The position numbers and the translations under genes are program-made. Below the pieces are notes generated by a model. It saw nothing but the letters and a program-made list of their open reading frames with translations, did not search any database and was not told the DNA's origin. A DNA stretch of 64,000 nucleotides, from the NCBI RefSeq assembly GCF_001435585.1, contig NZ_AZEC01000002.1:28879-92878 (forward strand), read 5' to 3'. Source of the stretch: Schleiferilactobacillus perolens DSM 12744. GTDB lineage: Bacteria; Bacillota; Bacilli; Lactobacillales; Lactobacillaceae. Shown here piece by piece: positions 1-8,711 of this stretch. Within the stretch, counting starts at the first letter, position 1. Every line of letters starts with the position of its first letter.

Positions 1-87
1 TAAGGCAAGGGCGGCAGAAAAACCCGCACTTAGGTTTTTTTGCCGCCCTTGCCTTATGACATAGCTTCTGGTCGGCGGAGCCCGTTT
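1..87. repeat. Structured repeat type 1, copy A (cut by window edge)
   Basis: A perfect 16-bp stem (1-16 pairs with 41-56) encloses a tip in which AAAAACC (18-24) pairs with GGTTTTT (33-39). It is followed by TAGCTTCTGG and a small GGC-GGA-GCC hairpin ending in CCCGTTT at 87. The tip and the TAGCTTCTGG...AGCCCGTTT tail recur at 62043-62139, while the outer stem has a different sequence there. The part of the stem that would pair with the GCTTCT at 64-69 lies before the window. The T-run suggests it may also end transcription of an upstream gene. Confidence 0.75.
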
Positions 88-225
88 ACCCGAAAGTACA
101 TGTTAGGACCGGCTTAACGAATCTAAGTCAACAGTACGCACATACGGAGCGTATAATTTAACCCAGAACCCAAACCCCCAATTCAACTCAATCGCACCCT
201 AAACAGGAAACAAAGGAGTCTCGAA

Positions 226-1410
226 ATGGCAGCAAAACTACAATTAATGGCCGCAATGGCCGGCGGTTTCGAAGCAGTCACCGCTAAAGAATTACAATCA
301 ATGGGCTATGAAACCCATAACGAAACTGGCCGAGTCGCTTTTACAGGGGACATGACCGATGTATATAAGACTAACCTATGGCTGCGCAGTGCCGATCGCA
401 TTTTAATTGTCCTGCGAGAATTCAAGGCATTTTCCTTCGATGATTTATTCAATGTCGTTGCTGATTTTGCTTGGGAAGAATGGCTGCCGATGACCGCTAA
501 CTTTCCGATTACTGCCAAATCGGTCAAGTCCAAACTACACAGTGAACCGGACGTCCAAAGTATCGTAAAAAAGGCAATCGTCGAACGCTTAAGTGCGTAT
601 TACCACCGGCGGACACGTTTACCGGAAACTGGTGCCACCTATCACATTGACGTCCGGATCACGAAAGATGTGGTCCGCCTCACATTAGATACCACGGGCG
701 AAAGTTTATTCAAACGGGGGTACCGGGCAGAATCCGCCGAAGCACCATTGAAGGAAAACTTTGCGGCGGCATTGATTCTTTTGACCAGTTGGCACCCTGC
801 TGATATGCCATTTTTAGACCCAGTTTGTGGGAGTGGGACGATTCCCATTGAAGCGGCATTGATCGGTCGGAACATTGCCCCAGGACTGCAGCGGCATTTT
901 GCCTTCGAGGGTTTCCAGGCCTTTGATCCCCCTGTCTTCAACGACATTAAGGCGCAAGCAATCGCTGCTCAAACGGACGAGCCCCTAATGATCTTCGGTC
1001 AGGATATTGATCAAAATATGATCGAACTTTCCCGGGTGAATGCCCACAAAGCCGGGGTCCTGCATGACATCCGCTTTAAGCAGCTGGCCGTCAAAGATTT
1101 CAAAACAACGGTTCCTAATGGGATCATCGTCGCCAATCCGCCATACGGGAAACGGTTGGCAGACAGCGATACAGTCCATCAGCTCTATGCGCAAATGGGA
1201 GATGCTTTCCGCCCGTTAACCACCTGGAGCAAATATATTTTAACCTCGGACTTGGAGTTTGAACGATACTTTGGTAATCGCGCCACGAAACGACGCAAAT
1301 TGTATAATGGCGCGTTGCGGACAGATTACTTCCAATATTGGGGCCGGCCCAATTGGAAATTGCCTAAGCAGATTGTGACGTCCCTCAGTGATCCCGTTAA
1401 AGAAGACTAA
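226..1410 (+). CDS. THUMP-domain class I SAM-dependent RNA methyltransferase (YpsC/RlmL family)
   Basis: Predicted to methylate guanine N2 in 23S rRNA using S-adenosylmethionine. The 394-residue protein has an N-terminal ferredoxin-like/THUMP RNA-binding part (about residues 1-160) and a C-terminal Rossmann methyltransferase. The SAM-binding loop DPVCGSGT lies at 198-205, and the catalytic NPPYGKR motif at 304-310 is the N-P-P-Y signature of N-directed methyltransferases. The start ATG is preceded by AAAGGAG. Length matches the stand-alone Firmicutes YpsC proteins, not the fused E. coli RlmKL. The exact target nucleotide is inferred from the family. It is transcribed away from the structured repeat at the left edge. 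Confidence 0.92.
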   Translation: MAAKLQLMAAMAGGFEAVTAKELQSMGYETHNETGRVAFTGDMTDVYKTNLWLRSADRILIVLREFKAFSFDDLFNVVADFAWEEWLPMTANFPITAKSVKSKLHSEPDVQSIVKKAIVERLSAYYHRRTRLPETGATYHIDVRITKDVVRLTLDTTGESLFKRGYRAESAEAPLKENFAAALILLTSWHPADMPFLDPVCGSGTIPIEAALIGRNIAPGLQRHFAFEGFQAFDPPVFNDIKAQAIAAQTDEPLMIFGQDIDQNMIELSRVNAHKAGVLHDIRFKQLAVKDFKTTVPNGIIVANPPYGKRLADSDTVHQLYAQMGDAFRPLTTWSKYILTSDLEFERYFGNRATKRRKLYNGALRTDYFQYWGRPNWKLPKQIVTSLSDPVKED

Positions 1411-1516
1411 AGAATACAAGTTGCTGTTCTCTCGACGGCCGCCTTTGTTATAATGAAGGTGTAGTGAATTCGGTTCCACACCGGCACTGCAAATTGCGTC
1501 GAAAGGATGAGATATT

Positions 1517-1750
1517 ATGGCACATCGTCAAGATCTCCAAGAAATTTCAGCAATTCTCGACCAGTCAATGCAAAATGAGGCTCCAGTTAAAATTCGGACG
1601 ATTGATCACCGAACTTTGATTGGTGCGGTATCTGGATTTGAAGAGGGTACCGTGAAACCATATTTTGAACGGCGCACCGTATTCTTGAACACGAAAAAAG
1701 GGGTCAAACGGATTAAGCAGTACGCGATTCAAAACGTCATGGCCCAGTAA
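1517..1750 (+). CDS. Small conserved-looking protein of unknown function
   Basis: A 77-residue soluble protein that I do not recognise. A GAAAGGATGAG ribosome-binding region precedes the ATG, and a TATAAT -10 box lies at 1449-1454, so it has its own promoter. The centre (residues 25-70) is rich in alternating hydrophobic/basic residues ending in a lysine/arginine-rich stretch, and could be a small beta-barrel of the Sm or KOW kind; that is only inference from the pattern. There is no signal peptide or membrane segment. It is followed by a strong hairpin, so it forms a single-gene transcript. Confidence 0.7.
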   Translation: MAHRQDLQEISAILDQSMQNEAPVKIRTIDHRTLIGAVSGFEEGTVKPYFERRTVFLNTKKGVKRIKQYAIQNVMAQ

Positions 1751-1789
1751 ATGATTTGTGCCGCTGTTTTTTAACATTAAAACTTAATC

Positions 1790-1840
1790 ATGTCCAGACA
1801 CAGAGACGCTTTGGCGCATTTGTGTCTGGACATATTCTTT
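1790..1840 (+). terminator. Rho-independent terminator
   Basis: A 13-bp perfect stem, ATGTCCAGACACA (1790-1802) with its complement at 1821-1833, followed by the T-rich ATTCTTTT. It ends the small gene at 1517-1750. Confidence 0.75.
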
Positions 1841-1931
1841 TCCGCACTGGGGAATAGTGAAAACTGCGTTATAATTAAAAATGTAAACAAATGACGCCAT
1901 TTGGCGGATTTTTGGAAAGTAGTGATTGTTG

Positions 1932-2273
1932 ATGGCAAAGAAGAAGGAACGCGAGGCCCGACATAGCGCAATCGTGGACATGAATGATTTTCTGTTCAAC
2001 TATGCCCACAAAACGTTGCCCGAAACCAAGTTGACAGATTTGGCCAGTACGTTGGTGAACGCAACTAAAGGCGGCATTCATGGGTTGGACGATCTTTTCC
2101 ACGATAATGGGATTGGTCGGGAAGACAACTTTTATGCGATTGGTTTAGGATTCGTCAAAGATTTCTATGATCTGGACGGTGAACAAGCCAAACAAGAAAC
2201 CGACAAACTGGCGCAAGAAGCGTTGGCATACTTAGCGAATCACGGCAACGACTTTGTCCGCTGGGAGCACTGA
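1932..2273 (+). CDS. Small acidic/basic soluble protein of unknown function
   Basis: About 113 residues, not recognised. It starts with a lysine/arginine-rich stretch (MAKKKEREAR) and continues as a largely helical polypeptide with alternating charged residues and no membrane segment. Two TTG codons (1926, 1929) directly precede the ATG at 1932 in frame; GGAAAG at 1913-1918 would suit either the TTG at 1926 or the ATG, so the start is uncertain by two residues. A TTATAAT -10 box lies just upstream at about 1868-1875. It ends in a terminator shared with the convergent degV gene. Confidence 0.65.
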   Translation: MAKKKEREARHSAIVDMNDFLFNYAHKTLPETKLTDLASTLVNATKGGIHGLDDLFHDNGIGREDNFYAIGLGFVKDFYDLDGEQAKQETDKLAQEALAYLANHGNDFVRWEH

Positions 2274-2291
2274 CCGTTCTTTTCGCACATT

Positions 2292-2330
2292 AAAACCCGT
2301 CATCGGTATTCAATGCCGACGACGGGTTTT
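2292..2330. terminator. Bidirectional terminator between two convergent genes
   Basis: AAAACCCGTC (2292-2301) pairs with GACGGGTTTT (2321-2330), with further pairing TCGG/CCGA inside. A and T runs on both sides let it serve the gene ending at 2273 and degV ending at 2337. Confidence 0.85.
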
Positions 2331-2336
2331 AGTTTG

Positions 2337-3224
2337 CTATTTCTGATATTGCTGGGCTAAGTCGTGATAATCTTGGGTCCAAATGATTGCCATCGCACCT
2401 TTGCCGGTATGCACTCCGATGACGGGTCCAATAATACTTTGATCCACGTGAACTTGGGGGAAGGAAGCCGTTAAATCCTTGACCCATTCTGCCTTCATCT
2501 TAGGTTCATCAGCATCAAAGACAGTAACCCGGACGGGATAATTCACGTCTTCAATAGCCTGTGCAAAATCACGTTTGATATGCTCATACGCTTTTTTGGC
2601 TTGGCGCTCTTTGGCAATCGCCTCAATCTTTCCTTTATCTTGGATATCCATGGATAGAATCGGTTTAACTTTCAATAATCCCCCAATTGTGGCACTTACC
2701 GAGCTCAGCCGGCCAGTCCGTCGCAGATGAGATAGATCATCCACCATAAAGCGCACGCCCATTCTGGCCCGCATGGTTTCTAACGCTTCCACGATTTCGT
2801 CGATGGTATTGTCTTGGCTGACCATGGTCGCCGCCAGCAGATCCATGTAACGTAAGCCCGCGCAAGTAATATGGGAATCATAGGTGACCACTCGGAGTGC
2901 ATCGAAATGCTCACCGAAGGCTTTCAGATTCTCTGCATAAGACGAAATACCAGACGAAATTACCAAGCAAATGACACTGTCGTATCCTTCTTTGACCAAT
3001 TGTTTAAAGACTTTTTCCATCTCGCCTAAGGACGGGAAAGAAGTGGTCGGTTGGACAGGTGCTGTCACGAGCCGGTCATAAAACTCGGTAAATGATATAT
3101 CTACCAAATCGTGATACGTGTTTTCTCCCCAATGAATTGTTTGCGGGACCACAATAATGTGGTGCGCAGCCGCTTCCTCGGGGGTCAGGTAAGCGGTAGA
3201 ATCAGTCACAATTGCTGTTTTCAT
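2337..3224 (-). CDS. DegV family fatty-acid-binding protein (FakB-like)
   Basis: A 295-residue member of the DegV fold. It begins with the family signature IVTDSTAYL at residues 4-12, in which the Thr/Ser pair helps hold the fatty-acid carboxylate. The family binds fatty acids and presents them to the kinase FakA for entry into phospholipid synthesis. A second region typical of the family, HLRRTGRLSS, lies near residue 165-175. AAGGGGC precedes the ATG. No FakA-like kinase lies in this window. A paralog is encoded at 17478-18347 with the same head motif, so the cell probably has several FakB proteins of different lipid preference; that specificity cannot be read here. Confidence 0.9.
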   Translation of the reverse strand: MKTAIVTDSTAYLTPEEAAAHHIIVVPQTIHWGENTYHDLVDISFTEFYDRLVTAPVQPTTSFPSLGEMEKVFKQLVKEGYDSVICLVISSGISSYAENLKAFGEHFDALRVVTYDSHITCAGLRYMDLLAATMVSQDNTIDEIVEALETMRARMGVRFMVDDLSHLRRTGRLSSVSATIGGLLKVKPILSMDIQDKGKIEAIAKERQAKKAYEHIKRDFAQAIEDVNYPVRVTVFDADEPKMKAEWVKDLTASFPQVHVDQSIIGPVIGVHTGKGAMAIIWTQDYHDLAQQYQK

Positions 3225-3331
3225 AGTTTTGCCCCTTAATAATTGCTTACAATTTGATACTGCTTTCAGTTTACCACAATCACTGTTCAGAATTGGTCAG
3301 CAAGACCAATAACAAATTTTCAGAAAAGTGA

Positions 3332-3361
3332 TTGACTTACTAAAAGTAAGTATGATAAAGT
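3332..3361 (+). promoter_or_regulatory. Promoter with an embedded operator for the nitroreductase gene
   Basis: A -35-like TTGACT lies at 3332-3337, with an AT-rich -10 region around 3355-3361. Between and overlapping them is an inverted repeat, ACTTAC-TAAAA-GTAAGT (3335-3351). Sites of this form are typical of winged-helix HxlR- or MarR-type repressors that guard oxidoreductase genes. No such regulator gene is adjacent, so the assignment is inference. Confidence 0.5.
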
Positions 3362-3395
3362 ATCTTTAACGTTAAATCAAAGGTGGTTATCACAC

Positions 3396-3998
3396 GTGCA
3401 AGATGAAGTATTGACAACAATGAAAAAGCGCCGTTCAATTTATCAATTAGGTAAAAATGTGACACAAAAGCCAGAAGAGATTGTCCAGTTGGTCGAAGAC
3501 ATTATTATGCATTCGCCCACTGCGTTCAATGGCCAAACCGTCCGGGCAGTTTTCCTCTTTGGCGACAATCACGATCGTCTCTGGGATCTCACTGGGGCAC
3601 GATTAAAGAGTGAAGTGCCTACAGAAGAGGCCTATCAAAACACGTTGGCCAAGTTGGCTAACTTCAAGGCGGCCTTTGGTACCATTCTTTTCTTCCGCGA
3701 CCAAGCCATCGTGACAGAAGAAGAAAACAACTTCCCGCTGTATCGGGATAATTTCCACGATTGGTCTGAACAAGGTCAGGGTGGTGCGCAACAGGCTATC
3801 TGGGTCGCCTTGGCTCAAAACGGGATTGGGGCCAACTTGCAGCACTACAATCCGTTAATTGATGCCGAAGTGGCAAAGACTTTTGACATTCCCGATAACT
3901 GGGTGCTGCGCGCACAAATGCCCTTCGGTTCCATCGAGGGCACTGCCAGCGAAAAAGAATTTTTACCTCGCGAAGACCGTTTTAAAACTTTCTTTTAA
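3396..3998 (+). CDS. Nitroreductase family FMN-dependent oxidoreductase
   Basis: A 200-residue protein of the compact nitroreductase family related to fungal Frm2/Hbn1. The N-terminal MKKRRSIYQLG resembles the FMN-phosphate-binding arginine/serine segment of the family. A SPTAFNGQ stretch (about residues 47-54) and the C-terminal FGSIEG region also fit. It would use NAD(P)H to reduce nitro compounds, quinones or lipid hydroperoxides; the physiological substrate is unknown. The start is GTG at 3396 after AAAGGTGG. The upstream operator-like repeat suggests induction by a chemical stress signal. It forms a single-gene unit closed by a bidirectional terminator. Confidence 0.85.
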   Translation: MQDEVLTTMKKRRSIYQLGKNVTQKPEEIVQLVEDIIMHSPTAFNGQTVRAVFLFGDNHDRLWDLTGARLKSEVPTEEAYQNTLAKLANFKAAFGTILFFRDQAIVTEEENNFPLYRDNFHDWSEQGQGGAQQAIWVALAQNGIGANLQHYNPLIDAEVAKTFDIPDNWVLRAQMPFGSIEGTASEKEFLPREDRFKTFF

Positions 3999-4016
3999 TC
4001 ACCCAAACTGAGTGAC

Positions 4017-4063
4017 AATAGGACTAAACCAAGTGCCTGCAAGGCACTTGGTTTAGTCCTATT
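4017..4063. terminator. Bidirectional terminator
   Basis: A 22-bp perfect stem (4017-4038 with 4042-4063) and a three-base loop. It serves the nitroreductase gene and, on the other strand, overlaps the stop codon of the RNase HI-like gene. Confidence 0.9.
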
Positions 4064-4457
4064 AATTTTGGTCACGTTGCCGTTGCAGGGCTTGTTGGGC
4101 CAATTCATGGACTTGATGGGTGGTTTTCTTTGGGACCCATTTTGGAAAGACTAAGCGAAATTGATCTGTGACTGCCAGCAATGCCGCGAGTTCAGGGGCG
4201 TAGCCATGGCTGTATCTTTTTTGCAGTGCAGTAACGACGGCTTTGGAGTCCGTAGTAAACTGAACGATTTCATTTTTCAATCCAGCATCGTTCAGCAATT
4301 CAAATCCAAGTTGTGCGGCCTTGAATTCAGCGGCATGATTGTCTTGAACAGTCAAAGGAACGCTCTGCGTATGCCTTTTTGCCCCCTGTTGCCACACAAT
4401 TCCGGCCCCTGCCAAACCGTCGGGTGCAAATGCACCATCTGTTTGTAACCGAATCAT
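4062..4457 (-). CDS. RNase HI-like protein with an altered last catalytic residue
   Basis: A 131-residue RNase H fold protein. It shows TDGA (Asp7), AAEFKA (Glu44) and TTDSKA (Asp70), which correspond to the first three acidic metal-binding residues of RNase HI. In the C-terminal helix, where the family has the fourth Asp in an A-D-x-L-A context, this protein reads VHELA with His117. Two-metal catalysis may therefore be weakened or use a histidine. The family cleaves RNA in RNA-DNA hybrids; Gram-positive relatives are short, single-domain proteins like this. It is transcribed opposite to its ebsA-like neighbour, from a shared intergenic promoter region. Confidence 0.8.
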   Translation of the reverse strand: MIRLQTDGAFAPDGLAGAGIVWQQGAKRHTQSVPLTVQDNHAAEFKAAQLGFELLNDAGLKNEIVQFTTDSKAVVTALQKRYSHGYAPELAALLAVTDQFRLVFPKWVPKKTTHQVHELAQQALQRQRDQN

Positions 4458-4522
4458 TACGAATTCTTCCTTCTCGTAGGTTATACTATATTATGCTATT
4501 CTAACATGGACGGGGTGATGAC

Positions 4523-4957
4523 TTGAAAAACAGACTTTTCTACCAACCCAGTGCACCGGTGGCGATGATTTATTGGTCATTGACGTTAACAACTATTTTA
4601 GCCGGCTGTATTTGGGAAATGGAATCGGCCAGTTTTCAGTTTTGGCCGTTGCTGCTGTGGGTGCCCGGGGTGCTCTTAGCCGTATATGGTATTTTGGGCA
4701 ATACAGTCACATTGATTGACCCAAATACGATCCTTATTCATCGCATCTTTTGGTTGAAGCCCAAGCAGGCACAATTCGTGAATATTGCTACTGTACTGAC
4801 GACCAAACGCGGTCGCACGTTGCAGTATAGGCACCCCCACTATTTGCAACTCGATTTTTTGTTTAGGAAATCTGATCGACAGACATTTGACCAATGGACA
4901 GCCACGATCAATCATGTCGCACAATCAACAGAAGGGAACGATCCAAGTGCAATCTGA
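4523..4957 (+). CDS. EbsA-like membrane protein
   Basis: A 144-residue protein with two hydrophobic segments near the N terminus (about residues 14-30 and 40-60), followed by a soluble basic tail. The size, two-helix hairpin plus cytoplasmic tail, and position beside an RNase HI gene match the EbsA family of enterococci and lactobacilli. That family is annotated as envelope-associated or pore-forming, but its molecular role is not established. The start is TTG at 4523 just after GGGGTGATGA. It overlaps the start of fhs by 11 nt, so the two are probably translated from one message. The identification rests on size and neighbourhood, not on a decisive motif. Confidence 0.6.
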   Translation: MKNRLFYQPSAPVAMIYWSLTLTTILAGCIWEMESASFQFWPLLLWVPGVLLAVYGILGNTVTLIDPNTILIHRIFWLKPKQAQFVNIATVLTTKRGRTLQYRHPHYLQLDFLFRKSDRQTFDQWTATINHVAQSTEGNDPSAI

Positions 4958-6626
4958 TTTGGCAATCGCACAGAACAACGAGAAGAATGATATTTTACCC
5001 ATTACGACTATTGCGGCCAATATGGGTTTGAGTACGGATGAAATTGAAGTGTATGGTAAGTACAAGGCAAAGCTGAGTTACGAAGCAATGAATCGCCTGC
5101 AGCATGCGTCTCAAGGTAAGTTGGTACTGGTCACATCCATTAATCCCACACCCGCCGGTGAGGGTAAATCGACAGTCACGATTGGTCTGGCGGATGGGTT
5201 AAACCTGTTGGGTAAAAAGACCACCGTAGCCTTGCGTGAGCCAAGCCTTGGCCCCGTCATGGGGATCAAGGGTGGGGCGACAGGCGGAGGCTTCGCTCAG
5301 GTCGTGCCCATGGAAGACATTAATTTGCACTTCACTGGGGATATGCACGCACTCACCACAGCAAATGATACGCTGGCGGCATTGATTGATAATCATTTGC
5401 AACAGGGAAACGAACTGAATATCGATCCCCGCCGGATTCAATGGAAACGAGCCCTAGATATTAACGACCGGGCCTTGCGTAATGTCGTCATTGGCTTAGG
5501 CGGTCACGCCAATGGGATTCCGCGGGAAGATGGGTTTGACATCACGGTAGCCAGCGAGTTAATGGCTGTTCTCTGTCTAGCCGATTCCATTGCTGATTTA
5601 AAGGAACGAATTGCCCGTATTGTCGTCGCCTATACGTACGATCGCCAGCCGGTCACAGTGCGGGATCTGGGTGTTCAAGGGGCGATTGCCATGCTCTTGA
5701 AAGATGCCATCAAGCCTAATTTGGTCCAAACGCTGGCCCATACCCCGGCCTTCATTCATGGCGGCCCTTTTGCTAATATTGCCCACGGCGCCAATAGTAT
5801 TTTGGCCACACGAGCAGCACTGGGTACAGGGGACATTGCCATCACAGAAGCCGGTTTCGGGGCTGATTTGGGCGGTGAAAAGTTCATGGATATTACTGCC
5901 CCAGCGATTGGGCATCTCCCTGATGCTGTGGTGATTGTGGCCACGGTCCGAGCATTGAAATATAACGGCGGAGTGAAGTTGGCTGACTTAAGCACCCCGG
6001 ATGTCACTGCCCTTAAGTCTGGTTATGTTAACCTGCATAAACATATCGAAAACATGCAGCGTTATGGCCGGCCGGTTTTGGTGGCAATCAATGTATTCAG
6101 CCAAGATTCTGATGAAGAAATCAAGACGTTACAAAACCTGTGTGCCGCAGACGGTGTGACCGCGTATCGTACCACGGTCTGGGCGGATGGTGGTGCTGGC
6201 GCTGAAGATTTAGCCTCTGCAATTATCCAAGCAGTGGATCGCGGGGGTGATTTTAAGCCACTATATGATAACGAACGTACCAGTGTGACCGATAAACTCA
6301 CGACCATTGCCCAAACGATTTATGGTGCCAAAGATGTCTCCTACAGTATTGAAGCCAAACGGGCCTTGCGTCAGATTGAACGTAATGGTTGGGGTCATTT
6401 GCCGATCTGTGTGGCCAAGACCCAATACTCCTTGTCCGATAATGCCAAGTCGTTGGGTGCACCAAGCGGCTTTACTTTGCATGTGCGGGACTTGATTCCG
6501 AAGCTTGGGGCAGGCTTCATTGTTGCGATGACCGGTAGTGTGTTGACCATGCCTGGGTTGCCTAAGCATCCTGCGGCATTAGATATGGATGTGGATGCAA
6601 ATGGTAAAATCACCGGCCTTTTCTAG
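4947..6626 (+). CDS. fhs: Formate-tetrahydrofolate ligase
   Basis: ATP-dependent ligation of formate to tetrahydrofolate, giving 10-formyl-THF for purine and formyl-methionine synthesis. In a cell with pyruvate formate-lyase (pflB in this window) formate is available. With GTG at 4947 the protein has 559 residues, the normal length. The start is chosen because GAAGGGA (4931-4937) sits nine bases upstream. The nucleotide-binding [10 protein letters not shown] lies near residues 67-76, and the family's [18 protein letters not shown] and [10 protein letters not shown] stretches are intact. It overlaps the ebsA-like gene upstream and lspA downstream (the latter starts inside fhs), forming one translationally coupled operon. 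Confidence 0.97.
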   Translation: MQSDLAIAQNNEKNDILPITTIAANMGLSTDEIEVYGKYKAKLSYEAMNRLQHASQGKLVLVTSINPTPAGEGKSTVTIGLADGLNLLGKKTTVALREPSLGPVMGIKGGATGGGFAQVVPMEDINLHFTGDMHALTTANDTLAALIDNHLQQGNELNIDPRRIQWKRALDINDRALRNVVIGLGGHANGIPREDGFDITVASELMAVLCLADSIADLKERIARIVVAYTYDRQPVTVRDLGVQGAIAMLLKDAIKPNLVQTLAHTPAFIHGGPFANIAHGANSILATRAALGTGDIAITEAGFGADLGGEKFMDITAPAIGHLPDAVVIVATVRALKYNGGVKLADLSTPDVTALKSGYVNLHKHIENMQRYGRPVLVAINVFSQDSDEEIKTLQNLCAADGVTAYRTTVWADGGAGAEDLASAIIQAVDRGGDFKPLYDNERTSVTDKLTTIAQTIYGAKDVSYSIEAKRALRQIERNGWGHLPICVAKTQYSLSDNAKSLGAPSGFTLHVRDLIPKLGAGFIVAMTGSVLTMPGLPKHPAALDMDVDANGKITGLF

Positions 6627-7089
6627 ATTTTGGTGGCTCTATAGTCTCATTATTATTGGTGTGATCGTCGGTTTCGATCAGTGGCTCAAAGTCTGGATTG
6701 TGCAAAATGTGCCTTTTGGAGAAAGTCGTCCGGTGATCAAAGGCGTATTTTCCTTGGCCCATGTCCAAAACGATGGCGCCGCTTGGAGTATCCTTTCTGG
6801 CCGGCAGCCGTTCCTCATCGGAATTACGGTGGTTGCCTTGGTTGCGTTATTGTGGCTGGCATTTCATTATCGGACCAATGTGCTCTTGCTGACTGGTCTG
6901 AGTTTCATGTTGGCCGGGGCCATCGGCAACTTTATTGACCGGTTGCGCCAGGGGTATGTGGTGGATATGTTTCAATTGGATTTCATCAATTTTCCAGTTG
7001 CCAATGTGGCCGATATTGCGATGACCGTTGGTGTGGCGGTCCTGTTCATTTACCTATTATTCTTTGATCGGAGCGGTAGCCATGAGTGA
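6601..7089 (+). CDS. lspA: Lipoprotein signal peptidase (signal peptidase II)
   Basis: Membrane aspartyl protease that removes the signal peptide of prolipoproteins after diacylglyceryl transfer. Four hydrophobic segments are visible. Catalytic aspartates are present in GNFIDRL and in NVADIAM near the C terminus, the two conserved LspA motifs. About 162 residues, normal for the family. In-frame ATG codons at 6589, 6595 and 6601 all lie inside the 3' end of fhs and none has a strong ribosome-binding site, so the exact start is uncertain and coupling to fhs translation is likely. It overlaps rluD by 8 nt. Confidence 0.93.
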   Translation: MVKSPAFSRFWWLYSLIIIGVIVGFDQWLKVWIVQNVPFGESRPVIKGVFSLAHVQNDGAAWSILSGRQPFLIGITVVALVALLWLAFHYRTNVLLLTGLSFMLAGAIGNFIDRLRQGYVVDMFQLDFINFPVANVADIAMTVGVAVLFIYLLFFDRSGSHE

Positions 7090-8002
7090 GCCAATACAAT
7101 GGATCGTCCCCGTCACAGCGGCCAGTGACCGGCTCGATAAGGCATTGGCCAAAGGCTTAGCTGATCAGGATATTACCCGATCTCAAATTCAGAAATGGAT
7201 CAAAGAAGAACGGGTGACGGTGGCTGGTAAACCGGTGCGGGCAAAAGAAAAGGTGCCTGCGGGGACCGTGGTCATAATCACGCCGGCTGACCCAGAGCCG
7301 ATTCAGGCTGAGCCAGAGGATATTCCCTTAGCCATCGTGTATGAAGACGACGACGTGATCGTCGTCAACAAGCCCCAGGGGATGGTAGTGCATCCTGCGC
7401 CAGGGCATTATCACGGTACCTTGGTGAACGCCCTACTGGCCCATGGTCAACTGGCCACCATCAATGGGGCTATTCGTCCGGGGATTGTCCACCGGATTGA
7501 TAAAGACACTTCCGGCCTGCTGATGGTGGCAAAAAACGACCGAGCCCAGCAAAGTCTGACTGCTCAACTGAAAGCCCATAAAAATGAGCGCAAGTATTTG
7601 GCGATCGTGCATGGTGTCATTCAAGAAGATAGTGGGACGATTGATGCGCCGATTGCCCGCAATCCTAAGGACCGGAAAAAGATGGCCGTGGTGATTGGCG
7701 GCCGCCCGGCGGTTACCCATTTCAAAGTGTTGGCACGATTCCGACATTACACGTATATCCAAGCAATTCTGGAAACTGGTCGCACCCACCAGATTCGGGT
7801 CCATATGGCCTATATTGGCCATCCAGTGGCAGGGGACCCACTGTATGGTCCCACTAAGACCTTGCCCGGCCATGGTCAGTTTTTGCACGCGGCCACGCTT
7901 AGCTTGACTCAACCGACCACCGGAAAAGAACTGACTTTTTCAGTGGCGCCGCCCAAAATATTTCAAGATACTTTGAATAAATTAAAGACCGGTGACAATT
8001 GA
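7082..8002 (+). CDS. rluD: RluD-type 23S rRNA pseudouridine synthase
   Basis: 306-residue RluA-family enzyme. An S4-like RNA-binding domain occupies about residues 15-75, followed by the catalytic domain. HRIDKDTSGLLMVAKN contains the catalytic Asp (HRIDKDTSG), and the RTHQIRVH motif typical of the family lies nearer the C terminus. It isomerises uridines in 23S rRNA, by analogy in helix 69. The ATG at 7082 overlaps the end of lspA. The lspA-rluD-pyrR order is classical in Firmicutes. Its stop codon overlaps the -35 box of the pyr promoter. Confidence 0.95.
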   Translation: MSEPIQWIVPVTAASDRLDKALAKGLADQDITRSQIQKWIKEERVTVAGKPVRAKEKVPAGTVVIITPADPEPIQAEPEDIPLAIVYEDDDVIVVNKPQGMVVHPAPGHYHGTLVNALLAHGQLATINGAIRPGIVHRIDKDTSGLLMVAKNDRAQQSLTAQLKAHKNERKYLAIVHGVIQEDSGTIDAPIARNPKDRKKMAVVIGGRPAVTHFKVLARFRHYTYIQAILETGRTHQIRVHMAYIGHPVAGDPLYGPTKTLPGHGQFLHAATLSLTQPTTGKELTFSVAPPKIFQDTLNKLKTGDN

Positions 8003-8027
8003 CATTATTTGCCAATTTCCGTATGCT
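7999..8027 (+). promoter_or_regulatory. Promoter of the pyrR operon
   Basis: Consensus TTGACA (7999-8004), a 17-base spacer and TATGCT (8022-8027). The -35 box overlaps the rluD stop codon. Predicted transcription start is near 8034, just before the attenuator. Confidence 0.8.
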
Positions 8028-8039
8028 GTATCTAGCATT

Positions 8040-8707
<668 letters not shown>

Positions 8708-8711
8708 ATAA

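Noticed and set aside
1..225. 3' end of RNase P RNA before the methyltransferase gene
   Set aside because: In some Firmicutes rnpB precedes this gene, but the conserved 3' bases of type B RNase P RNA are not visible, and the hairpin is shared with a distant site.
6589..6626. A frameshift at the fhs-lspA junction
   Set aside because: Both frames are complete and the overlap is a normal coupled arrangement in this gene order.
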